64,000 bases of DNA from Tomocerus qinae (lineage: Eukaryota > Arthropoda > Collembola > Entomobryomorpha > Tomoceridae), in the NCBI GenBank assembly GCA_020055645.1, contig CM034549.1:5394001-5458000 (forward strand). The letters are read 5' to 3'. Below, piece after piece: positions 1-15,376 of this stretch (within the stretch, counting starts at the first letter, position 1; each line of letters opens with the position of its first letter). The notes below the pieces were generated by a model. That model made no database searches. It was not told where the DNA came from and was given only the letters and a program-made list of their open reading frames with translations. Both the position numbers and the translations under genes were made by a program.

Positions 1-3000
1 AACTACGTTAGTTTCTTATAGGTAATAAGAACTAAGCGATTTTGCAGTGTAAGGATCGAAGGGATAAATAAATATTATCTGCAAATAATTGGAACTGTTT
101 GGCAATAGTTATCATAGGGCTGTTAGCCGGAAATTGATATTTACATTAGTAGCCACGTGTGAGTTTGCTTATCGTCACAGATTGAGAACATAATTTGGAA
201 AAATTGTATGGTATCTTAATGTTAACCGTAAGTGATTGCTAGTGCCGCTAATAATGCTAGCATAATATTAATATTTACATTTTCACTTCCTTTTGGGGTA
301 ACACTGGTTTATGCTAGGTTAGGCGGTTAGGGATGTTGGTATCTAGACACGTGAACTTAATGATACGAAAGATTAGATGTCCTACAATGCTAAGAGAAAA
401 TAAGTAGGTATCAATAAACACCAATTTGATACAATATAATTATTGCCGGAATTAATTGTAGCGTTGGGCAGAAGTGTGCACGCCCTTTGTATGCACAAGA
501 ATTCATTTCTTTCATTCTTCATAAACAACTTCGTGTGTACTTACCATGAGTATTTGGGTTCAAAAATAAATGCATATCCTTGTTTGTTTTCATTTTCCTT
601 GGCGAGATTACGTAAACGTTTGAGTTCCTACATCCCTTTGCAATGCAATTATACAGATTGAGACTTTCATGAATTCTCTTTTCCGTGTATCTTTCTTATG
701 GGATGTACTCATTAAATATTTAGTGCTCTTTCAACAATGGGAATTTAATTTTTGATATTTACTGTCGCTATCTCAGGAAGAATAGTACGTTTGGCTATCT
801 TTTCACAAACACAAACCTGCAATTTTTGGAACCTAGTTTGATAGTTTTGCCTGACCGACATATTATGTTACTATGTGTCAAGTCAAAATGTATTCTGTTG
901 TGTCCGCATTACCTACTTGCGTAGATACAACGCATAATTTTATGGCAGTCTTAAACACTATGTATTTGTACAACGAGTATCTGTGATCCCTGGTAAATGA
1001 AAATGATTTCCTACATAGCAAAGTTATCTCTTCTGGTCTCGAGTAGGACGTGCGTCACGCTCAGACAGTCACATTTCTATATACAATCGAATCTCGTGAG
1101 AGTCTCTTTGAATCTATTTTCATTCAGGTTAAAATCTTTGAGCTTGACATTAGAGAATGAAGTTCATCCTTTTCTTCTATTCTTTTCGGTGATGTTCTAA
1201 ACTAAGCATTTAAATACTGCCTTAAATGTAAAACTCAAATAATAATATACCATTTCATATAGGTTCGGATTTAATAAGAGTACAGCTAGTTTATATGATT
1301 CTTATATGATCCTATAGACTTCTATGTAAGGTACTATAATTAGGAATTTGACAGCAAAGTGTTGGAGATTGATCACTCTAGTATTTCGTGCCATTGGTTT
1401 ATATAATTCATAGAAATGTAAATCTTTACAGTAGATTATGCTGGTAGATTGTGTTTATAAAGGCTGCATACAGTTGAAGTTTTAATTACAATTTCCTAAA
1501 TTAAACAGACAAACCAAACCCTTAGCTGGGTTGATAAAATTTGTAAACTTTCACCTAAATTATACTGACTGATTGGTTCCAATCGGCAACGCATAATCAA
1601 TTGATGAAATATTGCTAATTATTCAAGTGAATATCCTTTCGGAGAGTTTGATGGCTGGTAATGGTTTTCCTTAACGAATTTCAACTGAATGCACAGTTTC
1701 GTCAGTTTAATAGGTCAAAATCCCCTTTTGTTGTAAAGGACATGTGATTTCAGTCAAACACGATTAAGCTGAAATTTCAGTGACGTTTTTCGATGAATTA
1801 GTTTGTGTATAGACAACTATGCAAAGTGGGAATGCATGGAAATGAATGGAAATTAAAATTCGTGACAGTTTAAAAGTTTTTGTATGTAAGTTTTTGATTT
1901 AGCATGTCCCCTCGTCCACCTACATAAATCATGTTTTGAAACTTCAATTACAAGAGCTGAAAAGATGATTATGCTGAAAATGGAAAGAAAAGTCGTAGCA
2001 ATTATGTAGGTATTGAAAGTGAATAATTTGAACTGCAATTTAGCCTGAGTTGCTTTGTTTTTAATCCCACGCTAAAGTTGGTATGTGGTATTTATGGTAT
2101 CAAATGAAGCTAAGATACAATTACCAATTACAGTACAATAAAATTAGCAATTTCCTTACCGACTGTGACAAACAATGCCTATACATGGTTATATAGTTGT
2201 ATACCTATGTGCATGCGTTCTCCTGTTTGCCAGTAGCAGTTGTATACGATAGCCATCAATGAGGAATGCCATGTAAATAAGGAGGAGGAGGAAAACAAAA
2301 GAGGAAAGTGTTGTCCTCATTTCTAAAAATAGAATTGCATTGATACTATGATTATTAATCCGTTTGTTTGGATGGTCTGATAGGTTTTTAATTGATGATT
2401 GTAATTTGTACTGGTGTGTGGATCCTACTTAATATATGTTATTAAGGGTCATAATTAGTGTTCAAATTTGTCTACTTGTGCACCCAAAGGTAGAACAGAA
2501 CAACTGTGTCAAACGAGAAAACGAATTTAATGAAAGAGCAAGTGAAGCTTTGGTATGTGAAGTGAGACTAGGAACAAATTGCAATTGTACAATAGAACTG
2601 ATATGGTGGCTCATGTTAGTTAACTTGTGAAATTCCAATTAATTTCTTGTGCTGAAGATGATAGGGGAAATGATTGTATTAAATTAATTATAGGATTTTC
2701 CTTAACAAACAACTTGCACTTGCTGCATTACAAATAATCATGATACGGTAGTACAATGGCTATACTTAAATTACCACACGCATATAGATTCGCCAAATTT
2801 CCTTCTTGTTATTACTTTTGATTCAACGCGTGTTCATGCTATTCTAATATAGGTGAATGAGTAAATGCATATGGGATTGCTTTCTTTTTTACTTTTATCG
2901 CTTCTCGATCGAGCTACCTAACCAGAAGCACTTGAAATAAACACTTGCACTCTACGCTTGATTAAATCCTGCAGTTTTGTTTTATTTACACTCATTTAAG

Positions 3001-6000
3001 TTGAGGCTGGCCTTCTCTCTCTTGCATTGTGTTTCTGATTGCAGCGTTGCGTTAAGCGTAAAAAACTGACACAGAAAAGATGCTGTGGGCAAAGGATTTT
3101 AATCTCTCTCCTGTTCCTTTCTTACTCATCTTCCATTGAATTGTCGAAGGAAATAAAGAAGGAAGACTAATTGCTTGAGAAGAACTCATCTCCCTCCTAC
3201 TGTCATGTTTACATACACTCGTCAAGTTCCGTGTGTTTAAACGATGTTACGATCCTGCTTGTTGGTTTAGCTTAAATGTGCACAGAGATGGGTATTATCA
3301 ACTGCTTTGTACATGTCTTCTCGGCCAACTGCACATGAAATTCAATTCCAATTCACGCACGTGTACGTGTGTGATTCTGCTAAGCTGGATTTCATCTAAT
3401 TGCGTTTCTTGTACAATGATAATATTGTATTTAGGTAGCTTATCTGTTATTTGCAAGATTTGCTACCTTAATTGTAATTATAGATCTTCGTTTATGTTGA
3501 CTTTAGTCTTCTCCATCTGCAGATAATAAACAGGACATGCATGTGAATCTTCAAATGATCACTAACTTTATATTACACTTGAAAAGGTATCTGTACTAAT
3601 GCCATGGGTATCTTCATGTCATCGCCTTACCATTAATTATTAAGTCTACTATAGTTTATATTGTGCATTCATTTATAGTTCAATTGAATGTGCATATTCA
3701 TAGAATTTCTGTGCTACTATTAGAGCTATATAATATTATGTGTGTTACTGTAGTGTTTGTATTGCTAAGGACGGCCTACTTTTTCCTGATTCTTTTATTT
3801 GACTGCTGCTGGTACATATATCAATTCAATCCTGTTGCAGTTATTGCATTGAGACTAACAATAGACAGAGTAGAATGGAAAGGAATTGAGGAAGCAATGC
3901 AAAGAAAGCCAATGCGATACATAAATGTATGTAACATTGTATGTAACAACAAGTGGAAAACAACATGTCGCTGTTTCTGTGAGCTGTTGTTGGAAATGTA
4001 GGTGGTTGACTACAGCATAGATAATATGCTACTTATTTACAAATACAACACGGTTAAATCTAGAATACGATGGCGAGTTTCGTGCTGTGCTCGTCGAATT
4101 AACCTAAACAAACACAGACCTGAGCCAGAGTAGTGAGAGAGACAGCTAACTGATTATTGTCGCATCACTGCCTTCTTAAAGATGCGTTATGTTGCAGTTT
4201 TTAACTTTTGATAATGTAGCAGCTTGTCGCTTGCATTTGTTTATAGTTTCACACGAATGACGACAATAATCCCAACATGTGTCATCCCAGCCTCTTCAAC
4301 TGTCAAAGCAATTATCACAAGTTAATCAATCCACAATCGATTTAATGAGTCTGTATGACTGATTGATAGATTTTACTAATTATCTGGATGCTGGTTTGCA
4401 CATTAGAATACAGAGTAAAAGTTTTTATTTTATCCTTATGAAAATTAGAAGATTTTGTTTTCATATCAGATCTGACTTATGTTGTAAATCATTTACGATT
4501 TGTGATAGAGTTGTTTTCAGTTAGCGTATAGGTTTTCAATTCGAGACAAGTAAGAGGTATAATATTTATTAGTTTGAGGGCAAATATTGTAGGCGTCTCT
4601 TGCAATTACTTGTAAGGGATTTGTAATGCGAATATAAATTCTGTAACCATTTGTTGTTCTGTGCTGTGTATCGACTTCTTACAGAAATGGTACATTAACA
4701 CTTAACTTTGGTTTCATGCATATAATTCTTAGCTATGTATTCGCTTTGTGGGTTGTTCCTTTGGAATAGCATGGTTCTGTTTTTCTAAGTTGGTCGTTTT
4801 AGAGACAAATAGTTGCATTGCAGTGCATACAATAGTTAAGTCGTGAAAAACGACTCTCAGAACTCATGTAAAACAGTCGAAAAGATGACAACGAGAAGTA
4901 GGAACACGAAAACAGTTAGATACGATTTAAATAGGTGTTAAGATAACAATTGGTGAAGCCAGTGCACAGCCAACCAAAGTAGCAACATATCCTCTAGCGT
5001 ACACCTGTTATACTTAGTAGTTACCTAAATGTAAATATCAATAAACTGTTCAGACTCTGAATATTTTGCTACTCAAGCCATATGCCTGAATTCATTCCTG
5101 TAATCCCATATGATATGCATTAACAGCCACCTCAATTTCAATTCCTTATCCACCTAGTACAACCAAAATACTATTTCTTGATGTTATCTATGCAATTCAA
5201 TTCAACAAAAGAATCATTTTGTATGGATCACGATTCAAATATTCTTTGTATCATTAACAAATATTAACAACTATTTGAAACACCAAAACATTTAAAAATT
5301 GCAGTAAAATTCGATTATATTAATTTTTGGTTTTACCACTTCTCGTTCCGTGCAATACAATACATCAAATTATTGTTTTACTGTATTGATAATCAGACTA
5401 GATTAAATAAACTGAATTTTATTCATCATGCTGCAAATTGTCATAATCTTCTACATTGATTGAGCATTGCATCTTTCACTTACTTAAATGTTCCAGCTTT
5501 TCGGTTTTCTCCTATTTAAAATGAAATACGTTATTTACTAAAATACTTACTGAGACGTTAACCAGTCAAAATTTAGTAGTTCAATTTAGTACTAAACTTT
5601 GGATGAATACTACACAAACAAAAAGATTAAATGATGGGTTGGTTGTTAAAGTTATTTTTCTTGGGCTAGGCTTGGGCTTGTGTATAGGTATAGTAAATAC
5701 TACGTACTAATACACTACGTTGGTGTTCTAGAATTCCCTCTCCAGATTAACATGGTGTGAAAGTGCAAAAATGTAAGTTGGGAACGCCAAAGCAAAGTTG
5801 TAAAGCCGTGAGTGACAGTTTGAAGTTCTCAAAAAAAAATGGGTATTTTTTGAGTAGGTACTATGTGTGACACTCATGCAATGCAACCCAATCGTGTCAC
5901 TGAAACATTTCAACACTAGATTCTTTAGAAAGAATCCAAATGGTAAATTCTGTTAAAATTCCTAGGCTGTCATCACAATGTCAACTGTATGTAGTGTCAT

Positions 6001-9000
6001 TAAAATTTATTTACATTTGCATATCATGTTTTCTCACGACGACATTTCACAGGTGTTCCCTTGTCTTGTTAATACCACTTTGTATAAATTGGTGTAGTCA
6101 AAATGTGGTTAGTAGATTAGGGTTATGGTGTAAATGCAGTTAATAATGACTAAGTTAAAACGTAAGATTAATATATGGACATAGTGAGTTCATTTATTAA
6201 CTCGAGTTATTTCCATTGCTCTAAGTACAAAATGTTAAGTTCCTCGTTTAATTAAAGTGCACGTCATATAACGATGAATGCACGAATTCTTGCAAACTTT
6301 ACTTTGAGAACAAAGCGTTAGAAGGCGTTTTTTCATCATAATTAAGAATTAAGAGCAATTAAGGATTGAGGATGAAAGGAGTAGGTGGCCTGGCCTGCCT
6401 TTACCAACTCTTGAGAGTTGGAGTTAACAAAAAAAGAAAATGTACTGTATATAGAGAACATTCATATTAACAGCAAAGGAATATATCTTAATACCTCCGT
6501 ATATAGAACAATGTATAAGGAATGGTATTAATAAAGGGATCTGCAAAGAAAACAAAGGAGTTAAATAAAGAGGAGGTAGGCTAAGCCAAGCTTAAGCCAA
6601 GCCAGGCCAGACTAGACCACATTTAGTGATAAAATCTTAAATTTCACTTTTGCATCTTTTTGCTATAATCTTTCTTTTATAACTAAAGCTGTACTTGGTC
6701 TTATCTGTAATTACGATAAATTGCAATAGCGTCAGTTTGTTCAAGAGACATTCGTTGCATATTGCAGTTAGCGGCGTCTTTTGTAGCAGTCTAATATCTC
6801 AGTTACATTAAAATCCCCGCAATTCAATTTTCGATATTGTACATGTAATTGAGTCATTCCTTTAATTGTAACTACGTTTTACTTCTTATTTTCATCGTTT
6901 TATTAGCTTGTGAAAATTTTTGAGTCTTTTCTGACTGAATTTCCATTTGCAATCCTAAAGAATCGGAATTCCTTGCGTTGTATCCTAATCTTTGACAATA
7001 TTGGAACAAAATAATGGCAGAAAGAATGAAGGTATGACAAGTAGCTTAAACATTGTCTGCAAATTGGTTTTCTAGACTTTTTTCTAGTTTAATGTAGCGT
7101 TCATCTCTTTTAATTGGCAAGACTAAAGTACTTGGTTCGTACGGCGAAGTGAAAACCTTTCATTTTCGTGTAATTAATTTCACGTGTAAAGTAAGCAGAT
7201 TTTGATCTTTGGCTAACATTAGTTATTAACTTTGTTAATAAACGAGTAAGTATCTGAAGTTAAGGAATTTTCGATTGTTTTACTCATACCGCAAGCTGTG
7301 ATCTTTCGTTTGTTTTCGTATAATATCTACTTCTTCTAATGATGTTGCTGTCTCTTACTCTAACTATATACCACTTAAACTGACCTCTCTAACACCTCTA
7401 CTTTCAATTTTAAATAGCTATTTACCACCACGACCTTTGTTTTCACATAATAAATCATATTATTATTTCTTTTTCCTAATATCTGTCTCTTTAACCTCTA
7501 GATTGTAATAACTGATCTCTTCAAACTACGCGTACAAGTTTTTCAGTATAGAATTAATGCATTCTCTAAGCGGTAACATCGTTTGTTCTCCCAAATATAC
7601 TCAATCTAGAAATTTTAATAGCAAATGGATGTACTTTGGGATTAGAAAAAGGGCTATTGGAAATTAACTAGTTTCGATTTAAGTGTAATTATAAATTGCA
7701 CGAATTTCACCAAATAAGTAAAGACATGCAAAACGAATGTTTTCTTCATCAGCAGAATCAACACCTGCCACTGCAGATGTTTATTACAGTATTTTCATTT
7801 TTTGGATACTAACACGCATCTGAAGTTATTGATTGTGAAATTGTGATAACAAAACTCTCGATTGAACATTTGCTGTAACGTCTGTAGAATTTCAGGGCGG
7901 ATTGCATCATTTGTCTTCTATGACAGTTTACTCTCCCTTGGTGTAAACAGCTAACGAATTTGATTGATTTGAAATTATAAACTCAACAGTCCATCGACTA
8001 AGACATATCCCATCATCTTATAATGCTTACAATGTAAAGAGAATGGTCTGTCTATGATAATAATTATGATTTCTGATCCTACTCTATTTTTGAGTTGGCA
8101 ATAAATAACTCATTTTTATAATTGCCGTTGTTTGTTGTGTACGCTTTGAAAACAGGTTTATATAGTTGTTCAGCAATGGTTTTAAAAATCCATAACGCTG
8201 TAATGCAAACAATTTGTATATAACTCTGCATGGTAGCATTATTTTCTTGTATAATCACTTTTTACATACCAGGACAAAATAAAGGAAATCAGAAAGAAGG
8301 ATATAAAGGAAAGTTGTAATACCATATTACAGATGTACTACAGTTACAATTTAGCATGTGTTAACATTATATACTAATAAACCCAAGCAAATCATGTTTA
8401 ATATTCGTACAGTTCAAATATTGATTGACAAGTGTATGATTTGAAGAGAATTTCTGCTTTGTTAATCAATTTCAATGAATGGTATACCTAGGTACACATG
8501 TATCGGTATAAGTGTTTTGAGGTACAACAATTCGAACATCTAATAAGTGCATATGGTAATTGTACAGTAGTTGAAAGAGGAAGTGTGTCTATAAATACAT
8601 GTTTTTGTTTACTTTCAATTGACCATTGCATTGTAGTGGTGTGTGCACCCCGAGAAATATAGTGAGCAAAGCCGTAGGAGGGGTCCGCCGTTCTCCTGTC
8701 AAATAATTTCATGATAGACAGGATTACACGCTTGCACAATGACGAGTGCATTGCCTCTCATTACGTTCTTTGAATTATTGTTAACAAATTAGCTCATATA
8801 ACCGACATGGTTATTACACTTATTGCCTATGATAAATGGTTGGTTATGGCATGTGTATGGAAGTGACTTTTCAACTAATGCGAATTGTAGTGACTATAAT
8901 TCATCTTGTAGTTGGTAGTAAGAGGAGACTTGTAGTAATCATTAAATTACATAGGTAGTTGAATTCGAATGAAAGAGAAATTTAATTTCGTCCAAAACTT

Positions 9001-12000
9001 TTCATTGTCATCATTTTGTCTTGTGTCTCGTCATTTACTGTAGAATTGATTTGCCTGTCTTTATTGTCTTGCAATGACTTGGCATGCCATGTCACCCAAA
9101 GCCAAGTTAACCATAACATTCACTTCATTTCCAACACTATTATTACACTACAAAAGAATAGAGTTATGACAAGTAGTGTATTTAACCAATCAAGCGCCGG
9201 AACCTCATTGAGGCTTTTCTTTTCTCCTCTTCTTCTTGTTTTCTATAACTACACAATTTGCTTTGTAGGACTTGTACCTAAGTGCCTCGTTTCTAAGAAA
9301 ACATAAGCGAAAGGCATATAATATTTATCTATATTTTTGGCCATTTTAACAACAGACCGATTTATGTTCTTGCTACATCCTAAACAAATAAAAGCGTCGA
9401 TGAAAATTTTTTTAAATGCTACATTTTAATATAGTCTATGGTACTGTAGATAATTCCTTCCTCTACCTTTTCACTTAGTTATATTAGGTTATGCATTGCT
9501 AGATTGTATTATCTGTCTATATTACAGATGCATGTTTGTGAGTCATAATTTGTTAGATTTCTGGGAACACTAATTAAGTACCATTGTTACCTACTAACCG
9601 CTTGCCTTAGTACACGTAGTAAATTAATAAGTGCGTTAGTGGGACTTACTGTGCGTGAAATAAGCAGAATTTATTTCCGAAAGAATGACATAGCATATAC
9701 AAGAAGTAGTGCAGAGTTTTGAAATTAGTAATCACTTTGGAAAATATAAACCGTAACCGTAACTGCCTGGTTGATTTGTATACTATAGGCTAGTAATGGC
9801 CTATATAATTACTACTTTGTATGATAGTAACCTGAACCAGAAATGGATACTTGGATTTACGCACGTAAGCTTTTATTTTCCTTGGGAGAAGGAAGATGTG
9901 TATGAATACGCCGTAAAACTGTGCTTTATGCAGTTCTTTACATTATTAGGCACAGCAGGAGCAATGGAAAGACATTATAGGAAAACGTTAGAAAATATCA
10001 CGGCATAAAAAATGCAAAACCAAGGAAATCGATGAACTCTGACAAAACGTTCGCGTCAGAAATCGACAGAGCAAAAAATAACGTCATTGCTGAGTGTAAT
10101 AAAAAGTTCACAGGTATAGGTACTGTAACAAATGGGAGCAATAAACAGCCATGCACATAAGTATAGAATTGTTCGAGATTAACACTGCATAATATGCCAA
10201 ATAGTATTGGTAGGCGAAATTGAACGAGGTATTGGAAATTCGATGGCCATAAAGATAATTGTAGGGGAAATGGCAATTAATACGTATGGCAGTGCGTGAA
10301 ATTGTGTTTAATAAAGTGCACCGCAAACATTTACACGTAAATACCATAATAAACGAAGCCACACTGCATACATGAGTTCGCAGATCAAACAGTTACATGG
10401 AAATAAATTCTAAAAACAAAAACTGTTGTTCGCTCATTATTACTGCATGCTCTCGGCTTAATCAACTCAATTTCCATTCCCAATTACACACAATTCTGAA
10501 TGCACTAAGTGTTTACTAGATCTTGTACCAAATATTAGTTACGTGTAGCATTTTTATAGTCTCTGTGTTATTCTTTTTGGTAGAGTAGTCTTCATGGTTA
10601 TGTTATGTAGCAGTAGGTACGGTGCAATAACTACGGCAGTAGTTGCAATGCCTTATTATCGCATCAGATGCATTCACATGACTTCATTCCGCTATTTATA
10701 TCTATTAAATTCGTAAACATAGGCGTAGCTATATTAATCTATAATCTCTCAAGAGAAAAAGCTTCATTCTTAACATGTTAATTACTACCTGTCTGCTTTG
10801 CCGAATCTGCTCTTACCTTCCTACGTAACTTGTAGTAACTGACGTTAGTAATTCTAGGATTGACGAGATTTTAGGGGAAACTTCTCTACTGTTACCATAA
10901 TAGTTACGTTTTGTGAGTTCAAGTTTTACATGACTTGGTTTCTTTTGTTTTGGTTTGAGCGTTTTTATGCAACAACTCTCTAATATGTAGTGCAGTAGTA
11001 AATAAAATGTATGTAAAGGTTGCTTGGATGTTTAGTAAGTAAGTCTCGGTTATTAAAGGGTGCCATACGGAATTACAAATTATCCATCTAAATCCAACCT
11101 TACGTTAGATAATAGCAGAGAACAGTTTTTTATGAAGACATAGGTTGTAATTTAAACTGTTAACAAAACTAATTTATACCTTTTTTGGATTAGTGCTAAT
11201 TTCATTGTGAGATATCCCATTCTGATAATAAGAATGTATATAGTGGATGAATCTAAATGTGGGTTTTGCATAAATTGATGAATTCTTTTGAAAGCAAAAA
11301 GTCTTAGCTCACATTTAGATACGGCTGTCTACATTGTGCATTGTGATTTCTGAATTGACTGACTTACTACATAGATATTCACATTAGAGTTGAAATCCAT
11401 AGGAGGCTTAAACTGATCTGTATTTCTTTACAAATGACTTTTGAGTCAAAAGATTGTTTATATATAGTATTAGCATTTAAGTTAGACCCAATTGGAACTC
11501 AAGTCATAGTAAAATATCTTGGATTCAACTCGAACAAACAATAACTTAGTCTACCGCTTATTGTCTGTTATTCAAATAGTATGCATTGTGTTGAGCACAA
11601 TTCTGTCTAGCAAATAGCAATCAAATAGTATGAAGTATACTTTAACCGAAAGGTAGTTTGGATAAGTAAATATCGTTGACTGGTTTGGCATGGGTACCGA
11701 ATCGGAGACGAATGATGAATCAACGAGGTCACGCGTCACGGTTTATCAGCAGGCAAAGTATAGCATGGCTTCAATCTAACAATACCGTCTGACAATACAA
11801 GTCTGAATCTGCACTATTGTGTGCTCAAGAGCTGTTGTGAATACGGAGCAACTGTACTTCTATACACTACAATACACTCTCAAGCACACTACTCACTCAT
11901 TACTTGGATATACAGACTGAACTGTATGTAATGAACTTCCAAGTTAGTTAATAGTACTGTACCTGTTGAATACCTGACTGCTCTGTGTGCACTGCAAACA

Positions 12001-15000
12001 TGGCGACTCTTCTACCTCCATGCTATAATATAATGCAATTAACCAGCAACATTACTTACTTGGATACAGCATGGGAATGGCATTTTTGGCAACTCTATTG
12101 GCAGATAGCTCTCTTGGCCTTTTTATAAATACTTAAGACTCCATTTTACACTTACTGATACGACACTCTTGAGAAGTAATCCTTTGCTTAATGTCCTAGC
12201 TGTAAATATTTTAGTGCATGTGTTCTACTCATATTTCTCATTTCTACCTGTAGCTTTATACATGAATTTGACATTAGCTATTCATATTTTATGTACTAAA
12301 GTACTCAACTGTACATGGCAGATCTTCTCAATTTAGCACATACTATATAGGTACTTTAAGCATTTGATGAGTGATTTTGCGAGCATTTTTGTATCTATTT
12401 ACAATGTATTAATATGGAACCTTAGTTTAAGTACCTACCTTTTTTTCGCTTTCTCGCTACTGTATATAATAATAACTAACAAGAGGACTCATTATATTAT
12501 TATTATATGCAGCCATTACCACAGAATTATTACTAAAAGTTCAATGTTAACTTGACTGTGAGCATACAAAAAGCGAGGAAAAGGTACTTTTTTAAGATTT
12601 TGGTAGATAAATAGATATTTACACGTACACAAGTGAAAAGAAGAGCTACTCCATAAAGAAAACAAGGTAATTGATTCGGATGGGAGGCACTTATATGTCC
12701 TTAATTGATTTAGTTCTAGACTTAAAAAGTATTACATGCTAGAGAAGATCCGTTTGAGCTAAATTTAGAAGAGTTAGAACCTCCCAAACATCATCTAGTA
12801 CATGATCATCATACCAAACACGTATTATAAGTGAGCATCGGCATCTAATATTTATGTGCTATTTTTTTGTTAATTGCAGTTTAAAAAACATTTACACTAT
12901 TTATCAGCGTTCGACTACACTGCTCGCTAGACATTAAACTTTATGGCTAATAATTACTAATCGTTATTATGCTAATTTTTACTTATCTCTAGATATTAAT
13001 TGTAGCTGTTTATAATATCGTTGGTAGGTACGTAAGTGATTTAGTGGTGGAAATTGGCAACGAAATTGGCGATGAGTTACTATAAATAGTTTAATCTAAA
13101 AGTGTGGAGTTGTACTGTCATGGATTTGATAGTGATGGCTATAATATCTTATACGTTATGGTCTTCATCTGGTCTGTAGATTCATAGATTGGAACGAAAC
13201 ATTGGCTGTAGTGTATTGTGTGTATACGAGGATCAGTCAAGTAAAAGTAACGTCAACATACATACAGTAAATAGGTAGAATGTATCAAATATTGTATTGT
13301 GCCTATTCTGTGAAAATAGTATAAAGAAGAAAACTTTTCCTTCAAAATGTATTAATGCCAAAACCAAATAAAAAGAGTCCATGAGAATGTTGCGTTTGTT
13401 GTAGTTAACTCAGAGATTAATTAGTGGAGTCAGATAATAATATCATCTTGAAGTAAAGTTGGCGTGGCCTTAACTAAAAAAGGAAAAGCATAAAGATCAT
13501 AGAAAATGAAGAATTAGCCGCTGGGTAATTGCAATTAGGTAAAAAAGAGAGACTTTAAGGTTTATTTAACTTGTGATTGACTCGCCTTCCTTTGACTCTG
13601 ACTGTGAATTCGTCTGCATCTCCATCCATCACTATCTATCAAGAATGAAAGTGATATTATTCGATTATGTTTGGTTTGGGGAAGTTTTAGGTTCGTGTAC
13701 GAAAGAAATGCATGGAGCATAAAATGCATATAATAATAGCAAACTGTGTAACAACAAAGTTAGTTTAAGTTAGCTATTTGTAAAACGACGTGTAGTGTAG
13801 CGTGGAGGAAAATAAGGTAATAATAATTGTATTGTAGGTAATAATTGCAGTAATGTTCAGTGCACATGTTATTTAATTCGATTCGGTTACAATTTTTCGA
13901 TTTAAGTCAGCGAGACTATGACTGAAGTGATCTCACTACATTACTTATCCTTGTGCTATCTTACACTTAATTGTCAGTGAACTATTACGTAGGTAGGTAC
14001 CTTATAACAAATAAGTAGAGCCTTTTACTTTTGCAAGTTTGCATGTACGTATATTATGATGGCTAATCTTAGTTATTATTGTTAATTTAAAGTCGAATCT
14101 CTAACTGTTATATTAATAGGAGCTCTGTCTATGCTCCTAAGGATTGACAGTCCAACAAGGCAATGCAAAGTTGAGGGAAGATAAGCGAAGCGAGAAAAAT
14201 GGAAATCCTCTCATCACACATTTCGTTTTCATTTTTCTTTCGATGAAAGTGATTCGCAAGTTAATGGTCTGCTCCTGCTCTTGGACTCTCTTTGGCTAAT
14301 GCTCTTCATTCCCCTACTCAAACACATTTGATATGTATACTAGATATCTTTTACATTACATGCATTGCAATGCATAAGTATGACTCTTTGCTCTTTACTT
14401 TAGGTAATAATAGACTCGACTTAGCTCATTGTATTTCTATTGTACTCAGGCTCACTCTATGCAAGTATGTGGTTACATTTCGATAGATAATAATAATAGT
14501 CAAGTAGAAGTTGCTCTGCTTCTCTACCTTAAGATGCGAGTGAGTCTGTGTTTGTTGCTGTTTGTCTTGCCTTATGATCTTCGGTCTTGGGGAGGTGAAC
14601 AATATCGAGCATGCATTTCAATCCAACGCTAGCCGAGGTCGTGGTAGGATCTCCGTAATGACCAGTCCACTACACTTTACATCCATCACACTTAACATCA
14701 TCATTCCATTCATCTTCCTCCTTAATACCACTATACAATACCAAAACCGCAACTGTCGTGATTAATTTTAAGCCTTTTTTTATTCTCTACTATATACTCC
14801 TCGTTCTGTGATAGAATTCATCGTACGTATTTATTCTTATTTATTATTACAATACATTACTTTGTATCATTCGTTGAGAGTAGCATGTGAGAAAGTGACA
14901 GTTTCTTTACTAATTACTAGGAGTTATTATATTTGTGTCATCTGCAGAAGAATCCATATCAAATGACAAGAATTTGAATAGTTTGTGTGGGAGTATTTAA

Positions 15001-15111
15001 GTGTTGAGAATATTTACCTTTTTTTCGTGTCGTTTTGAGAAACGTTGCAAAGCTGAAGTGGAAACTGATTTGTTTTCCTTGTAATAAAATCCATCATTTG
15101 ATTTGGTGCAG
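1..15111. other. Gene-poor AT-rich stretch (probable intron or 5' flank of the espin-like gene)
   Basis: No exon, RNA gene or recognisable mobile element could be supported here on either strand. Open frames are short, low in complexity and lack family motifs or splice-site support. The first coding exon of the downstream gene (15112) is an internal ankyrin exon that begins in mid-codon, so at least one upstream exon must exist. I could not find it here, so much of this stretch is probably one long intron whose donor lies outside the window. Small local palindromes exist (for example near 6400, around CCAACTCTTGAGAGTTGG), but none is large enough to interpret. Confidence 0.5.
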
Positions 15112-15376
15112 TGTTGATGCTTCTTGTGGACCTGACGGATTGAGACCCATTCACATAGCCGCGAGAGAAGGACATATTCAGACTTTGAGATATTTGGCTG
15201 CAGCCGGTGCATGCCTACAACGAAGTGATGTGAATGGTGCTACTGCATTGCACCACGCCGCCACAAGTGGACAACTAAGAGCTGTCCGATGGCTTCTTAG
15301 ACACGGAGCCAAGATTTTACTGGATAAACGAGGGAGAAGTCCCATTCAAGTAGCCGCCGACCATGATCATATGGAA
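15112..15376 (+). CDS. Espn: Ankyrin-repeat exon of the espin-like gene
   Basis: The acceptor is TTGGTGCAG at 15103-15111 and the donor is GAA|GTAAGT at 15377. The 88 complete codons hold two full ankyrin repeats and most of a third; the hairpin and helix landmarks (PIHIAA, ALHHAA, PIQVAA, LLRHGA) are clear. There is no in-frame ATG at a sensible place, so it is an internal exon. Because the ankyrin block of espins is usually longer, more repeats should lie upstream. Confidence 0.85.

Noticed and set aside
3663..4001. 112-codon open frame rich in hydrophobic residues
   Set aside because: No domain motif, no conserved splice context, composition typical of AT-rich non-coding DNA.
9796..10008. 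70-codon open frame
   Set aside because: Considered as a small membrane protein or pseudogene fragment, but no family features and no continuation downstream.
15035..15111. Upstream extension of the ankyrin frame as a possible gene start
   Set aside because: No ATG, and a good acceptor (TTGGTGCAG) lies directly before the conserved sequence, so it is intronic.
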